Source: Nephrocerus scutellatus
Taxonomy: Eukaryota; Arthropoda; Insecta; Diptera; Pipunculidae
Direction: 5' to 3'
Length of the DNA stretch: 64,000 bases
Assembly (NCBI GenBank): GCA_947095585.1
Contig: OX352763.1
Span: 102,155,908-102,219,907 of the forward strand
The notes beneath the pieces are model-generated. The model worked only from the letters and a program-made list of their open reading frames with translations, was not told the origin of the DNA and did not search any database. Positions within the stretch are counted from its first letter, which is position 1; each line of letters begins with the position of its first letter. This document shows, one piece after another, positions 47,423-57,599 of the stretch. A program made the position numbers and the translations under genes.

Positions 47423-48180
47423 ATTAGTGTGATTTTATAGTTTTCATGGTCGCTGAGTTGAATGGTGATAGTAAGACAGTTCTAGGAGGATGGTGTCGAT
47501 AACGGAGGAGTGGTGATCGATATTAGTGTCCATTCTATGGTTTTCGGGGTCGCTGAGTTGAATGGTGATGGTAAGACAGCTATAGGGTCGATAACTGAGG
47601 GGGGGTAACCGATATTAGTGTTGATTCTATGGTTTTAGGGGTCGCTAAGTTTAACGGTGATGGTAAGACAGCTCAAGGGGGATGGGGTCGATAAATGAAG
47701 GGGTAAAGGAGGGGGGGGGTATTAGTATCGATTCTATGGTTTTAGGGGTAGTTGATTTGAATGGTGATGGTAAGATAGCTCTAGGGCGATGGAGTCAATA
47801 ACTGATGGGGGTTGACCAATATTAGTGTCGACTCTATGGTTTTCGGGGTCGCTGAGATGAACGGTGATGGCAAGACAGCTCTAGAGGGATGGGATCGATA
47901 ACTAAGGGGGGGGGGGGTGACCGATATTAGTGTCGGTTTTATGGTTTTCGGGGTCCCTGAGTTGAACGGTGATGGCAAGACAGCTCTAGGGGGATGGGTC
48001 GATAACTGAGGGGGCTGACCGATATAAGTGTCCATTAAATAGTTGTCGGGGCCACTGAGATTAATAGTGTTGGTAGGACACTCCTATGGGTGAGTTGTCT
48101 CCCCGGAGGGGGGACGGTGACCGATATTAGGATCGATCCCATAGTTTTGGGGGTAGCTTAGATAAATAGTGGTGTTTAGA
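47423..48180 (+). repeat. ~100-bp internal tandem repeats of the Helitron, 8 units
   Basis: The ATTAGTGT motif (with small changes) recurs at 47423, 47522, 47614, 47721, 47821, 47926, 48024 and 48126, spaced 92-107 bp. Each unit also has TTCTATGGTTTTCGGGGTCG, a CTGAGTTGAA block, GGTGATGGTAAGACAGCTCT and a G-run of variable length. Confidence 0.85.
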
Positions 48181-48364
48181 ATGGTACTCGGCGACCATTT
48201 GGCGACGAATTTTGGGGTGAAGACATTGTCGCCCCTACTTCAAGTTGGAAAAGGTAGATTAGTAGCCGTGTTTTATGGTTACATTAAATTGACATCGATT
48301 TTTGAAATCTGCCGCTGAACTTTTGAACTAAATTTACCCGAATGTTTCTCAAAACTATCACATT

Positions 48365-48595
48365 TTGAACCGGTTGCGAGAAGGGGCCATTCTTGCTACT
48401 AAAAATGAAGACACCCACGAAATAAACAATCAAATACTTGCCATGTTAATAGGCGTACTCACTGAATATAAGTTTATCGATACCTTTGTAGATACTGATG
48501 AGGAAGTTAAATATCTAACTGAGTTTTTAAACTCACTTATAGATAGAAATCATTATTTTTTCTACCCCTGCGTAATAGAAGATTGGTATGAATAA
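48365..48595 (+). pseudogene. Pif1-like Helitron helicase fragment
   Basis: 77 codons open without a stop: LREGAILATKNEDTHEINNQ, ILAMLIGVLTEYKFIDTFVD and TDEEVKYLTEFLNSL. This pattern (ATKNEDV-x-x-IN, then YKSIDTV, then YPTEFLNSL) is the region of Helitron Pif1-type helicases upstream of the last motifs. The frame ends right before the 3' hairpin, so the rest of the helicase is absent. Confidence 0.7.
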
Positions 48596-48625
48596 ATACC
48601 TGGGCATCGCCGGGTAATCAGCTAG

Positions 48626-49514
48626 TATCATATAAAACAACCGGATACAAAACATGGTAATTGAATTTGCACTCTTATTTATCTTTGACGGCTAACTTCA
48701 TCCCCTGCATTTGTTATTTCGTTACACTGATGTCACCAATGCATTCAGTAAGCTTTAGTCGCGCCTAAAGAAGTTTCACTTCAAAAGGTGTCCAATGATT
48801 TTGAACTCCAAAGTGTTGTGCATCAAGGTTGCATACTTTCACCACTGTTATATCTGGTAACCATCACTGATATTATTGCTCCACCTCTGATAATTGATAA
48901 CGCTAGAAAAATGCCAACTTTGCTTTCAAAGGAAGGAAAAACCGGCGGATGGTACGTTCCACAGATTTTACGGCCAAGACAAAATCTCTCAGACTTTCCA
49001 ACAGAGAAGCGGGAAGACCATAACTGCATTCGGAATAAATTTCCAAATCTTTATGGTTTTGCATTAAATAAAAACTGAGCTGAGCTAAGGATAAATACGG
49101 CCAAGATCTTTTAGACTTTTCAATAGCGAAGAGCAAAGTTGGAATGCCTTTCCAAATCTGATAGACTTATGCTAGCGTTGACTGAAAATGTAGTGTAGTT
49201 CTTTAAAAGATCACCAACGTTCTCATTCGCAGACTACAATAATATGAGAATAGATTTCTATACAATATCCTTACGATTAACAGGTGTATATGGAAACTGG
49301 TTAGGATTCTTAAGATATCAAAATCAAATAAAGAACATGGCAATGGATAGATCACACCTTACAGTACAAAGAGTTGGAAAAATGTTAAACTCATTGCAGG
49401 ATTCCGAACCAGACGGCTCTCTGGCATTTTTGGTGGTCCAATTAGGGTTTGCAGGATACAAGTTATTAGATACAGAAATAATCAAGGAATAGTTTTTTTG
49501 GTACTCCTTATGAA
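48626..49514. other. Mixed remnants: RT scrap and an unidentified ORF
   Basis: 48785-48875 (plus) encodes NDFELQSVVHQGCILSPLLY, resembling RT motif B (V-x-QGCILSPLL). 49244-49492 is an 82-codon ORF (SLRLTGVYGNWLGFLRYQNQ and so on) that I do not recognise, with no flanking splice sites. A GCGCCTAAAGAAGTTTC block at 48762 is inverted relative to 15377. Confidence 0.45.
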
Positions 49515-49685
49515 GGACATTTTATTTCCGTATGTGAGGAAGGACGTTTTCGAAAACTTTATAACCACGAGATCTAAGAGGTCTACCAAATGATACTCGT
49601 GGAATAAAATGAAAAGTTGAGCTCAGTAGTCTTCGGTGAGCATCAGCGAAGAGTAACCGGCTTAAAAAGTCTTTTGCAATGGGAA
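49515..49685 (+). pseudogene. RTE 3'-region scrap
   Basis: It contains CCGTATGTGAGGAAGGAC, an ACGAGATCTAAGAGG block, GAGCTCAGTAGTCTTCGGTG and AGCGAAGAG, in the order of the RTE copy at 37080-37230, with small deletions. Confidence 0.6.
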
Positions 49686-50474
49686 TGACACTTTAATGTC
49701 CTTTAATGTGTGCGAAAATGCAAATGTTGTCCAATTTGGAAAGCTCTTTTTCTAACCAACAATATTCTTTATTTTAGACATTTCCCACGAGTGTTTACAT
49801 TTTGCATATATATAAGTAATCGTGTATACCTATATAGTGAAAACTTTTTAAATTTGGCAAGCGCTATTCTTGGCCACGACTAGTGCCTTTAGTAGGATAC
49901 AAACTCAAGGGAATCCATTGCCATCATTGTCTGAGGTAAGCTTTCTCAACGTTAGCATGGCATGATGGTTTATTGTTTCTGATGTCATTGCTGGTTGTAT
50001 TAGATTTAAAATGCCTTTATATACATCACTTTATCCCTCCCACACATGAAATAGATTATAGAATTGCTATTTGCTGCTCACAACTCGCTCTTGTATATAA
50101 GAGTACTGTTGCCAGATTAAGGATTTTTTTCTTTTAATATTTTCTTATATTTATTTTCTTGCATACATAGTATTTATGTACTTATTATGTATGTACGTTG
50201 GTGGTAGTAATAATGTCAGAACATCGGAACATGTGTGTTTTTAAGATTATACGTAATATGCGAGATACGTAATTATACGAGTTGGAAGCATTAAATAAAA
50301 TCAATAACGTAGCAGTTTGTAACCAATCACGCCTTTTTCCAGTAAAAATTTAGGTGCGGCAAAGTATTTTTATCGTTAAAATTAAGAAAGATCTGGTTGC
50401 AGTTCTATGCAACACATCATCCCATTGCGTAATTGAAGTCAAACTATGGTGGTCTTTGTATTTAATAAACACAA
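49686..50474. other. No gene recognised
   Basis: AT-rich, no motif-bearing ORF. Confidence 0.45.
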
Positions 50475-50740
50475 TATTCGGCGCGACAGACCACTGCGGT
50501 CCATGGCCTAGCTTCTCGCGACTATTTTTGGTGCGCATGTATATTTTTGGACACAAATCGAAGGGACCTACAATTTAAGGCCGGATCCCAACGGTAAGTA
50601 GAGAAGTAAGAGGTTATTACTAGTGGAACGTTTATCACCTATTCGCGGGAGGTAGGATACCGTGAAACTTTTGATGCTACTGGAATTCGAACCACGAACC
50701 TCCTGCTCAGTAGTCATGCGCATTTCCACAGAGCCACGGC
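50475..50740 (-). mobile_element. tRNA-derived SINE, best copy
   Basis: The minus-strand head is GCCGTGGCTCTGTGGAAATG, then ACTACTGAGCAGGAGG, then GTGGTTCGAATTCCAGTAGC, with A- and B-box-like sequences spaced as in a tRNA. The body includes GGATCCGGCCTTAAATTGTA. The 3' end is GGTCTGTCGCGCCGAATATT. All four copies in the window have this orientation. Confidence 0.75.
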
Positions 50741-50834
50741 GTCCACGGTCCTTGCATTTATTAAGTTATAATAAACAAGTTTGTACGCAACCCCTATACG
50801 AAAACCTAGTTTGTGCTATTTAATTTAATTTCAA

Positions 50835-51450
50835 TTACTCTTGAAATCCACTAATTAACAACGAAAAAGGCAACCATTTAACACCACACCTCTGCGACTT
50901 ACCTACACTTTTCATTTCAGCAACCCCGAAAACTGCAGATTCGACCATAATTTCAATATCGACCATGCCCAAAAGAAACCCAAGACCAACCAAATACCTT
51001 GATACGACCGCTAATAAAAAAAACTCCACCATACAACACCATACCCAGTCGACCCACCACTATTTTTATTCATTTCAGCGACCCTGAAAACTATGGATTC
51101 GACACTAATATCAACGTTGATATCGCCCCCTCTCCACCCAAAAAAAAAACTCAAGACCCACCAAATACATACAAGACCATGATCCGTCGACCCACCCCAT
51201 ATCTTGCCAACCACTCAGCGACACCGAAAACCATGAATTCGACACTAATATCAATATCGACCTTGTCTCCGAACCGAAGACCCTCTCAAGGTCCACCAAA
51301 TCTCACCAAATCCCTTGAAACGTGCGCTTATTAAAAGAAGATCACCATACAAGCCCACACCCCGTCGAACCACATCAGTTTTTTTTTTCATCTCAGCGAA
51401 CCCAAAAACCATGGATTCGATACTAATATAAATATCGATGAGGTCCCAGA
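50835..51450 (-). repeat. Helitron-associated ~100-bp repeats, inverted remnants
   Basis: About four units contain TTTCAGCRACCCYGAAAACT, a RTGGATTCGACACTAATATC-type block and TCAAGACCCACCAAATAC. They are the reverse complement of the 47.4-48.1 kb units. Confidence 0.65.
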
Positions 51451-51454
51451 ACTA

Positions 51455-52130
51455 TTGAACATTCCCTTCACCACAAGGAGTACACAATGGTATTATTCCT
51501 GGACTTTGAAGGAGCTTTTGACAGCGTCAAAACATCTGCGATTACGGATGCACTGTCGACTTTGAGGGTGGACGGCTCGCTTGACGAATTGATTAACCTT
51601 CTGCTCACAAGTTGGATTATTAATTCAAATCTGGACGTGTCGTGTGCCAGAAGATCTGTCTGCAGAGGAACCCAACAAGATGGAGTCCTATCCCCCTTTT
51701 ATGGAACTTAGCGGAGAATGAGCTGCTGGTATGCCTAAGAGATGAGGGCTGCAGAGTAATCGCTTATGCGGATAACGTTGCTATTGCCGTCTCAGGAAAA
51801 TACTCGAATACCTTAAAGGAACTCCTGGAAGAAATCTCCCAACAAGCTAATTTATTGAAAAATCTTCACAAAACTGAATTTGTCCTATTCACCAGGAAAT
51901 ATAAAGTTACACCTATTAACACTTCTTCTATAAAAGGTAGCTTAACATCCTCTGATAAAGCCAAGTAGGGTAGAGTTCATAAAGCCACAGTGTCACTCTT
52001 CTAATGCAAAAAAGCCATTGGTAGCAGATGGGATCTTTAACCCAATATAACACATTGGCTATATACAGCGGTAGCAAGACCTACTCTTCTATACGGTGTG
52101 ACTGTATGGTGGACTGCCTTAAATTAAAAA
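51455..52130 (+). pseudogene. LOA-type reverse transcriptase, 5'-truncated
   Basis: The frame begins with HHKEYTMVLFLDFEGAFDSV (motif A, F-x-D-x4-F-D). It continues with a DELINLLLTSW helix and GTQQDGVLSP (motif B, normally QGG, here QDG). After a frameshift come GCRVIAYADNVAIAVSGK (motif C, YADN instead of YADD), KTEFVLFTRKYKVTPIN, and near 52050-52120 a worn RPTLLYGVTVWW segment. The catalytic changes and frameshifts make it inactive. Confidence 0.8.
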
Positions 52131-52139
52131 AGTAAACAG

Positions 52140-53145
52140 TTGACAAATTAAGCAACACGCGACTCGCGATACGAGTCACACACAGTTTCAGCCCTATATA
52201 TCGTGCAAAAGGTGGTTAGAAAGGACCTCAAAAAATGAGAATGTGGCGGCATTTCCAACCGTCAAAAGCGCCACATACGAAACCTGACACAAATCACAAG
52301 CGGATTTAAAAAAATGGTAATTTGGATGTACAAAACACGTACAAAATTTCAGCTCTCTAGGTCATGTGGAAGGTTGTTAAAAAGGACCTAAAAAAATTCG
52401 AAAAAAAAAATTTCAAACCATCACCATTTTGGGCTTAGACACTCACATAATTTCGGTTCTCTAGGTCATGTGGAATGTACGACTACTGCCTTAGATGGAG
52501 TCAGCAAAACGAATGACAGTATTCTGAATTCGTGTCTATTTCTCTTCTACTTTGTATTTGAGGACTTTGCATTGAGGACTAGCCCTAGCGCTTGACCGTT
52601 GTGCTCTCAGCTCTCTAGGTCATGTGGAAGGTTGTTAAAATGGACCTAAAAAAATTCTAATTCTAATTTCGGTTCTCTCGGTCATGTGGAAGGTGTTAAA
52701 AAAGGACCTCAAAGTTGTCGAAAATAAAAAACAAAATAGAGGTCAAGTCAAGTTAAATAAAAGTTTTTAACAAACAAAGGTAACGTGGACTAGAAAATTT
52801 ACTCTTAGCACGTTTTTCTAAAAAAAAAAAACACTTTTCATAGTAATCAAAATTCAAAAAACAACAAAATTTTTACAAAAAGTGTTGTCTATCGGAGAAA
52901 TACTTGTGTATAAAATTTGAAGAAAATCGGGCTAAGTTTTGAAAAATTTATAAGGGCACCCGTTGACCCTGAGGGCCGAAGGGCTCCAAATTTTAATAAA
53001 AAGTGTTGTCACCGGAAATACACACGTGTGCAAAGTTTAAATGAAATCGAGCATTTGGAAGTGGGTTAAGAATGGATCACAAGATTTGGTCCGCCAGCCA
53101 GCCACAAACACACGGGCACGCGAAGTTAATATAGAGAATTTAAAA
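52140..53145 (-). repeat. Inverted ~155-bp units followed by CTCTATATTAA-family copy
   Basis: 52190-52720 repeats TCTCTAGGTCATGTGGAAGG, then TTGTTAAAAAGGACCT at least four times; this is the complement of 29.9-30.5 kb. 52860-53145 has two ~120-bp units and ends with CGCGAAGTTAATATAGAGAA TTTAAAAAC, the family terminus in reverse. Confidence 0.7.
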
Positions 53146-53401
53146 ACATATTCTTCATAAAAAAAATTAAAATTTGTTACAAAAACATAACCTTTATAAA
53201 AAAGTATAAAATTAAAATTTTTACATAAAGTACCAAAGTATATTATTTCAAAAAGTGATTTATTCTAAATATTTTCTAAATATTTCATTTAAAAATATTT
53301 TGAGAATCTGATTTAACCTGGTAACATTGGCTGTCCCGATTTCATTACATAATACACACTCGAAAGCGGAGGTGACAGTTCAAATTCAAATGACTACTTA
53401 C

Positions 53402-53820
53402 TTTTGTCGCCTTGCTCTTAACCCCACCGAAGCTGAAGTAACTCTCAAGGTTTGCCGCATTAGAGAATTAATAGCACTCAGTGGACGATTGTCAGTAAAT
53501 GGTGGCATTGTTCTAAAATGTAGCACTCCTCCAGGATCTGTATTGCAACGAGGACGATGGTCGGCCTTAATACCACTGGCTGTACTGTTGTCTAAAGTTA
53601 CATCGGCTTTTGCGGTTGGATAGGGGAGAGTCATATGAAAAACTTCCTTTTCTGTTTGACATTCACCTTTCGATATTGGAAGTGGACTCGATTTGCACTT
53701 CACTGAATTGTGAACAAGTGATGAGGAAGAAGGTGACGACGAACGTGACGTAAAAGAAGCTGAACGCGTGCATTTGGATACATTGAAGAAATCGTCTTGA
53801 TTCACTTTTAAGTAATCCAT
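53402..53820 (-). CDS. Alternative first coding exon (distal) of the unidentified host gene
   Basis: ATG at 53820 in good context (AAAAATGG) opens 139 codons plus 2 nt up to the donor CAAAA|GTAAGT. If unspliced the frame stops 2 nt later. The protein is Ser-rich (residues 20-36, with SSSPSSSS at 27-34), with conserved-looking polar sequence and a basic end (RVTSASVGLRARRQ, 126-139). There is no signal peptide, helix or catalytic domain. Splicing to the 60-nt exon at 40710 restores a Lys codon (AA|G) and keeps the frame open. The intron is about 12.7 kb and full of transposons. A chance ORF is possible, but ORF, Kozak context, donor and phase all agree. Confidence 0.65.
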
Positions 53821-54370
53821 TTTTATCTTCTCCCAATTACTTAATCACTTAGTCACAACGATACCGCAATATGAACTGTCCGCGGATAAAAGGAAATGAA
53901 AATATCACCAACACTTTCTGTCCCCGGCTAAAACAGACTTCTATTCAATCATATAGCCATTCATTAGCTGAGTGATTTCCGAAAATTGAGAAATGCCGAA
54001 AACCAATTGGGAACATAGAGTAGTAGTTAGTCAGTCGCGTTTTTTGTTTGTATTGGTATGCTACTGTTTAGTGAACAGTTTATGCTGCGACTACTGAGTA
54101 AGTTCCCATGTGCACTCACATGATTTTTCCTTGGCCTCCTCCTAAGAGGTGTGTTTTGGTGTTTAACATTGGAATTTCGACTCGATTCAAATTCGATTTT
54201 CTCATAGCGTCGCCGACGCGCGCCGATGTCATGAAAATGTAAACAAAGCACTTTTTATTTTGCCACTTTGCGAGTGGGCCTGAGCTTACAGCTGTTTGTT
54301 GTTTATTGGACATTGGTACTAAATCATCATACATAATATATTCACTCTGCTACTACTATTTATTTTCGTA
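53821..54370 (-). promoter_or_regulatory. Probable upstream region of the distal first exon
   Basis: Transposon-free sequence between ATG 53820 and the mariner relic at 54371. An initiator-like CTCAGTAG occurs on the minus strand near 54090, but no TATA or downstream element is convincing. Minus ORFs here have no domain. Confidence 0.3.
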
Positions 54371-56698
54371 CGAGGGTGGATTGAAAAGTTTACTGTCTGG
54401 CCAGGAAAGTTGAATCGGAAGTTTACAAAATGTTTTTATTTACCAACATAAATATATCTAAGCTAAATGCACTTCATACATCCGGTATCTGAAGTCATTA
54501 CACCGGGCTCAAAAAATATTTTCGCAAGGCCTTAAAAATACATTTACTGCTCTTTATTCGTTGACAATCTTTGTTCGCTGTCAAATGTTTTTTTTTAGTT
54601 GGGGGACAGATAAAAGTCACAGGAAGCGAGATCAAGCGAATAGGTAAAAATGAAAACCGACATTTATGGATTTCAGTCATGACTTGACGCGAAGTTTCAT
54701 GGTGTCCGTACAGAGCTTTCCTCGTCAATATTTCTGGACGTATCTTCCTCTATGTTCTCTCTTAACCAACCACAATAGTAATCCGAGTTTTTTTGTTTTA
54801 ACCTTTACATGGTTATAAGCCGTTGGGTCCCAAAAAACTGATGTCATCATCAAAGCAGTATATCTGTGTTTAGTAGCTTATTGCTACTTAATCCAAAATC
54901 AAGTCCATTAGCTAATCACGTTGTTTTTTATGGCTCGGGGCCTTATTATTTTTGAGCTGATTTATGGCTCTGCTAACTTCGTCTATGCATGGTGGCGGCA
55001 GCATAGTGGGGTCTTCGGTCATTTGTGGAGCCTTCAATTCCTCAGTTAGCTGGCCATTAGGTAACTCATGAAAGTGCTCTTGCCATCTCTCTAAGATGCC
55101 TTTGAGATAGGTGATATCAGATTACCCTCTATGTCCTTGCAGTATGTGCAACGCGGTGTATATTGCGTCATACCGCGGACTCTTTGGTAGAACTTCAGTA
55201 TTCTTAAGGCGTGTCCATTTCTCTTCTACGCCCGACATCTCAGCCCCAAGACTTACTCTCTTTGCATTGAGGACTAGCCCTAGCGCTTGACCTTTGTTGT
55301 TTCTGGTCTCTTCTTTGCGAAGGGCAGCCGTGTTGACTCGAATCTTATTCGCGGATGCAGTCTTTCATGATATGCAATCCGCGTTCGGAGCTCCATACCA
55401 ACAAGATAGTGGTCTGAGTCGACGTTGGCACCTCGGTACGTTCGTACCGTCATCAGGTTCGGTTTGTGTCGGCGGTCTATTAACACGTGGTCTATCTGGT
55501 TGCGAGTGGCTCCTTTAACGCGCAAACCGTGTACTCGCAATGACCATATTATTGCTTGCTGCCATGTCTATGACTCATTGTCCATTGTCATTAGTGATCT
55601 CGTGTAAGCTATGAGTGCCAATGTACTGTCTGAACACTTGCTCCCTACGTATTTTGGCATTCATATCCCCCAGAATGATTTTTCCGTCATACTGAGGCAT
55701 GGTCTTCCCGTTCGACTGATTCAAAAAATTCTTCTTTTTCATCATCTGGGGAATCCTCTATAGGTGCGTGAACGTTTATGAGGCTTATGTTTTTTAAATC
55801 TGCCCCCCTAACGCGAAGTGTGATAACCGTTCATTTACTGCTTTAAAGCCGATAACGGTGGGTTTCTTTCGTTTGCTTACTAGAAACGCCACACCGAGCA
55901 CATGATATCTTGCATGACAGCTGCATGAATTGCTATTATATTTGGACAGTGTATCGGCTAGCTGCTGTGCAGCTCGAGTTCTATACAGTGGGCGTACGTT
56001 CCATGAGAAAATTCTTAAATCGTTTAGCCGTTTTCGTTGCCGTGTTCGTCGTCGTTGATCAGTGTATCCGAGGCTGATTTTGGGTTCCTTAATAAAGTTT
56101 TGTTTACGGGCGAGGTTATTGGCCTCGCGCCAACCTTACTTTGAAGTGACTAGCTCGATCACTCAGCTTTTCCTGTATTGGAGGAAAATTACCGACCGCC
56201 ACCACATGGAGGTTTAATTGCACTTCCACCAGTCAGAGATAGTTACGGCCACGTGCAATTCTGATGAATCTTACATGTTATTCCCCCTATTCTGCTGATG
56301 GCTTACCACCGCAAAATTAATATATAGAGCATTTAAAAAGAGATTATAATTTACACCTAAATTCAACTTCTTTATAAGTTTTAAGTTATAATGTGTCCTG
56401 TGGTGCGGTCTGACACATGCTTGAATGTGTACCCACATTAAATACTTTTTGAATCTGCTTTGGAGTAAAAACTTTGTTTAACGGGTACTTTATAACTATG
56501 TGTATAACATTTATATAAAAAATCCATAGCCTAATTTAAGCACGTGTTTGACCAGAAATAAATGCAAACACAGGAATGAAACTCCACAAAGTCACTCTTG
56601 GAATGTTGTGCAATAAAAGGGGTGGAAGTACCAGTTAAGAAATAAAATAATTTTTATAGCAGACTACGAACTTTTCGATCCACCCTCGCACTTATCGA
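54371..56698 (-). mobile_element. Mariner-like element, split by an RTE insertion
   Basis: The ends match inverted: CGAGGGTGGATTGAAAAGTT at 54371 and its counterpart CGAGGGTGGATCGAAAAGTT read from 56698. TA flanks the left end; CA, perhaps a mutated TA, flanks the right. At 54500-54800 the minus strand reads SDYYCGWLREN and, out of frame, YSLDLASCDFYL, close to the mariner catalytic YSPDLAPCDFFL motif. The interior from about 54890 to 56306 is an RTE element. Confidence 0.65.
54950..56306 (-). pseudogene. RTE element, 5' region and endonuclease, nested in mariner
   Basis: The minus strand starts with the same leader as the copy at 17424 (GCCATCAGCAGAATAGG). Broken frames give LRVRGADLKNISLINVHAPI (nuclease core) and RNQIDHVLIDRRHKPNLMTV, ANVDSDHYLVGMELRTRI (nuclease C-terminus, 55540-55280). 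The sequence ends before the RT. It retains the nuclease middle that the 17.4-kb copy lost. Confidence 0.75.
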
Positions 56699-57315
56699 GG
56701 TAGGTGTTTGTTCTTATACCTACTTCTATTGATGTAAGAACTAAAATGAGCATATCAGTGGTGGTTTACTTTAACACTTCTAAGTGGTGTATTTAAAAAG
56801 TTATGTCATGCGGATTTTAGTTTACGTAAGAGAGGTTTTATAGTCGTGCTAATTAGCGGTGGAAAGCGACTCGATAACGCCAGATAACGCTCAGAGGAAA
56901 ATACGTTTATGTGTGCTCTAATGACAATTGTGGAACGAAAACCATACATTTTTTGATTAAGTTGGCTCGTTATTTCCAAATAGACTACAAGGAGTTGGTG
57001 TTTTTTGTTTTTTGTGTTTTTTGGAATACAACGTTTAGCAATAATTCACGCACTCCTTGTTCGTAAAAGAATTTCAAGAAATTTTAATTCTTACGAATAG
57101 AGTTCGATGTTGGCACGTTGCTTGAACGTTAACACCTACGTTGAGCCGCGTACAATATTCAACGACGTACAAGAGAAAGCATTACACTATCGTTGCATTT
57201 TGATGTTAATTCGCACTTTATTCTTTATTCTCATTATAAAGACTCACATCGTGATAACGAATTTTTTTAAATTCTCTATATTCTCAATATATACTTAATC
57301 CTTGATTTTTAATAA
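56699..57315. other. No gene recognised
   Basis: AT-rich. The 63-codon ORF at 57107-57298 has no motif. A stray TTTTAAATTCTCTATATTCT near 57266 resembles the repeat-family terminus. Confidence 0.4.
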
Positions 57316-57599
57316 ATATTGTTACGAAATTAAGGCTTTTGTGTTCGTAAAGGATTTTGCAAATAAAAACACAACACAAGTTCATTAATTCAAAAATTAC
57401 AACTTTAATTTACGTAAAGCAAAAATAACAAAAGGTCACATATTTACACTGGTGATAACTTTTAATGCACATAAAAACACTTAAAATACTTGTAAAGGGT
57501 TATCCATTTTGCGGTTTCAAAAGTAAACGTAAATAAAACACATATAAAATATTTTTTATCAAGATATTTCTTTTTTATTATAAAGTTTGAACGTTGACA

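Larger units (their letters stand above)
47170..48625 (+). mobile_element. Helitron, non-autonomous, with internal satellite repeats
   Basis: The 5' end is A|TCTATATAATCAAATAGA, followed by GCTCTGGAACGCCTTGACC and a TTTCAACCAAACATGG block. The 3' end is TACCTGGGCATCGCCGGGTA, a short hairpin, then ATCAGCTAG|T. TC at the 5' end, CTAG after a hairpin at the 3' end, insertion between A and T and no target duplication are the rules of the superfamily. Inside are eight ~100-bp repeats (47423-48180) and a helicase scrap (48365-48595). No Rep domain. The 5' boundary is less certain than the 3'. Confidence 0.75.

Noticed and set aside
47290..48180. CRISPR-like or regulatory array suggested by regular spacing
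   Set aside because: The units are ~100 bp, contiguous and diverged, without spacer structure, and lie inside a Helitron in eukaryotic DNA.
49244..49492. 82-codon ORF first suspected to be a receptor or enzyme exon
   Set aside because: No splice sites, no recognisable motif, and flanked by RT and RTE scraps; kept only as an unidentified ORF in the region note.
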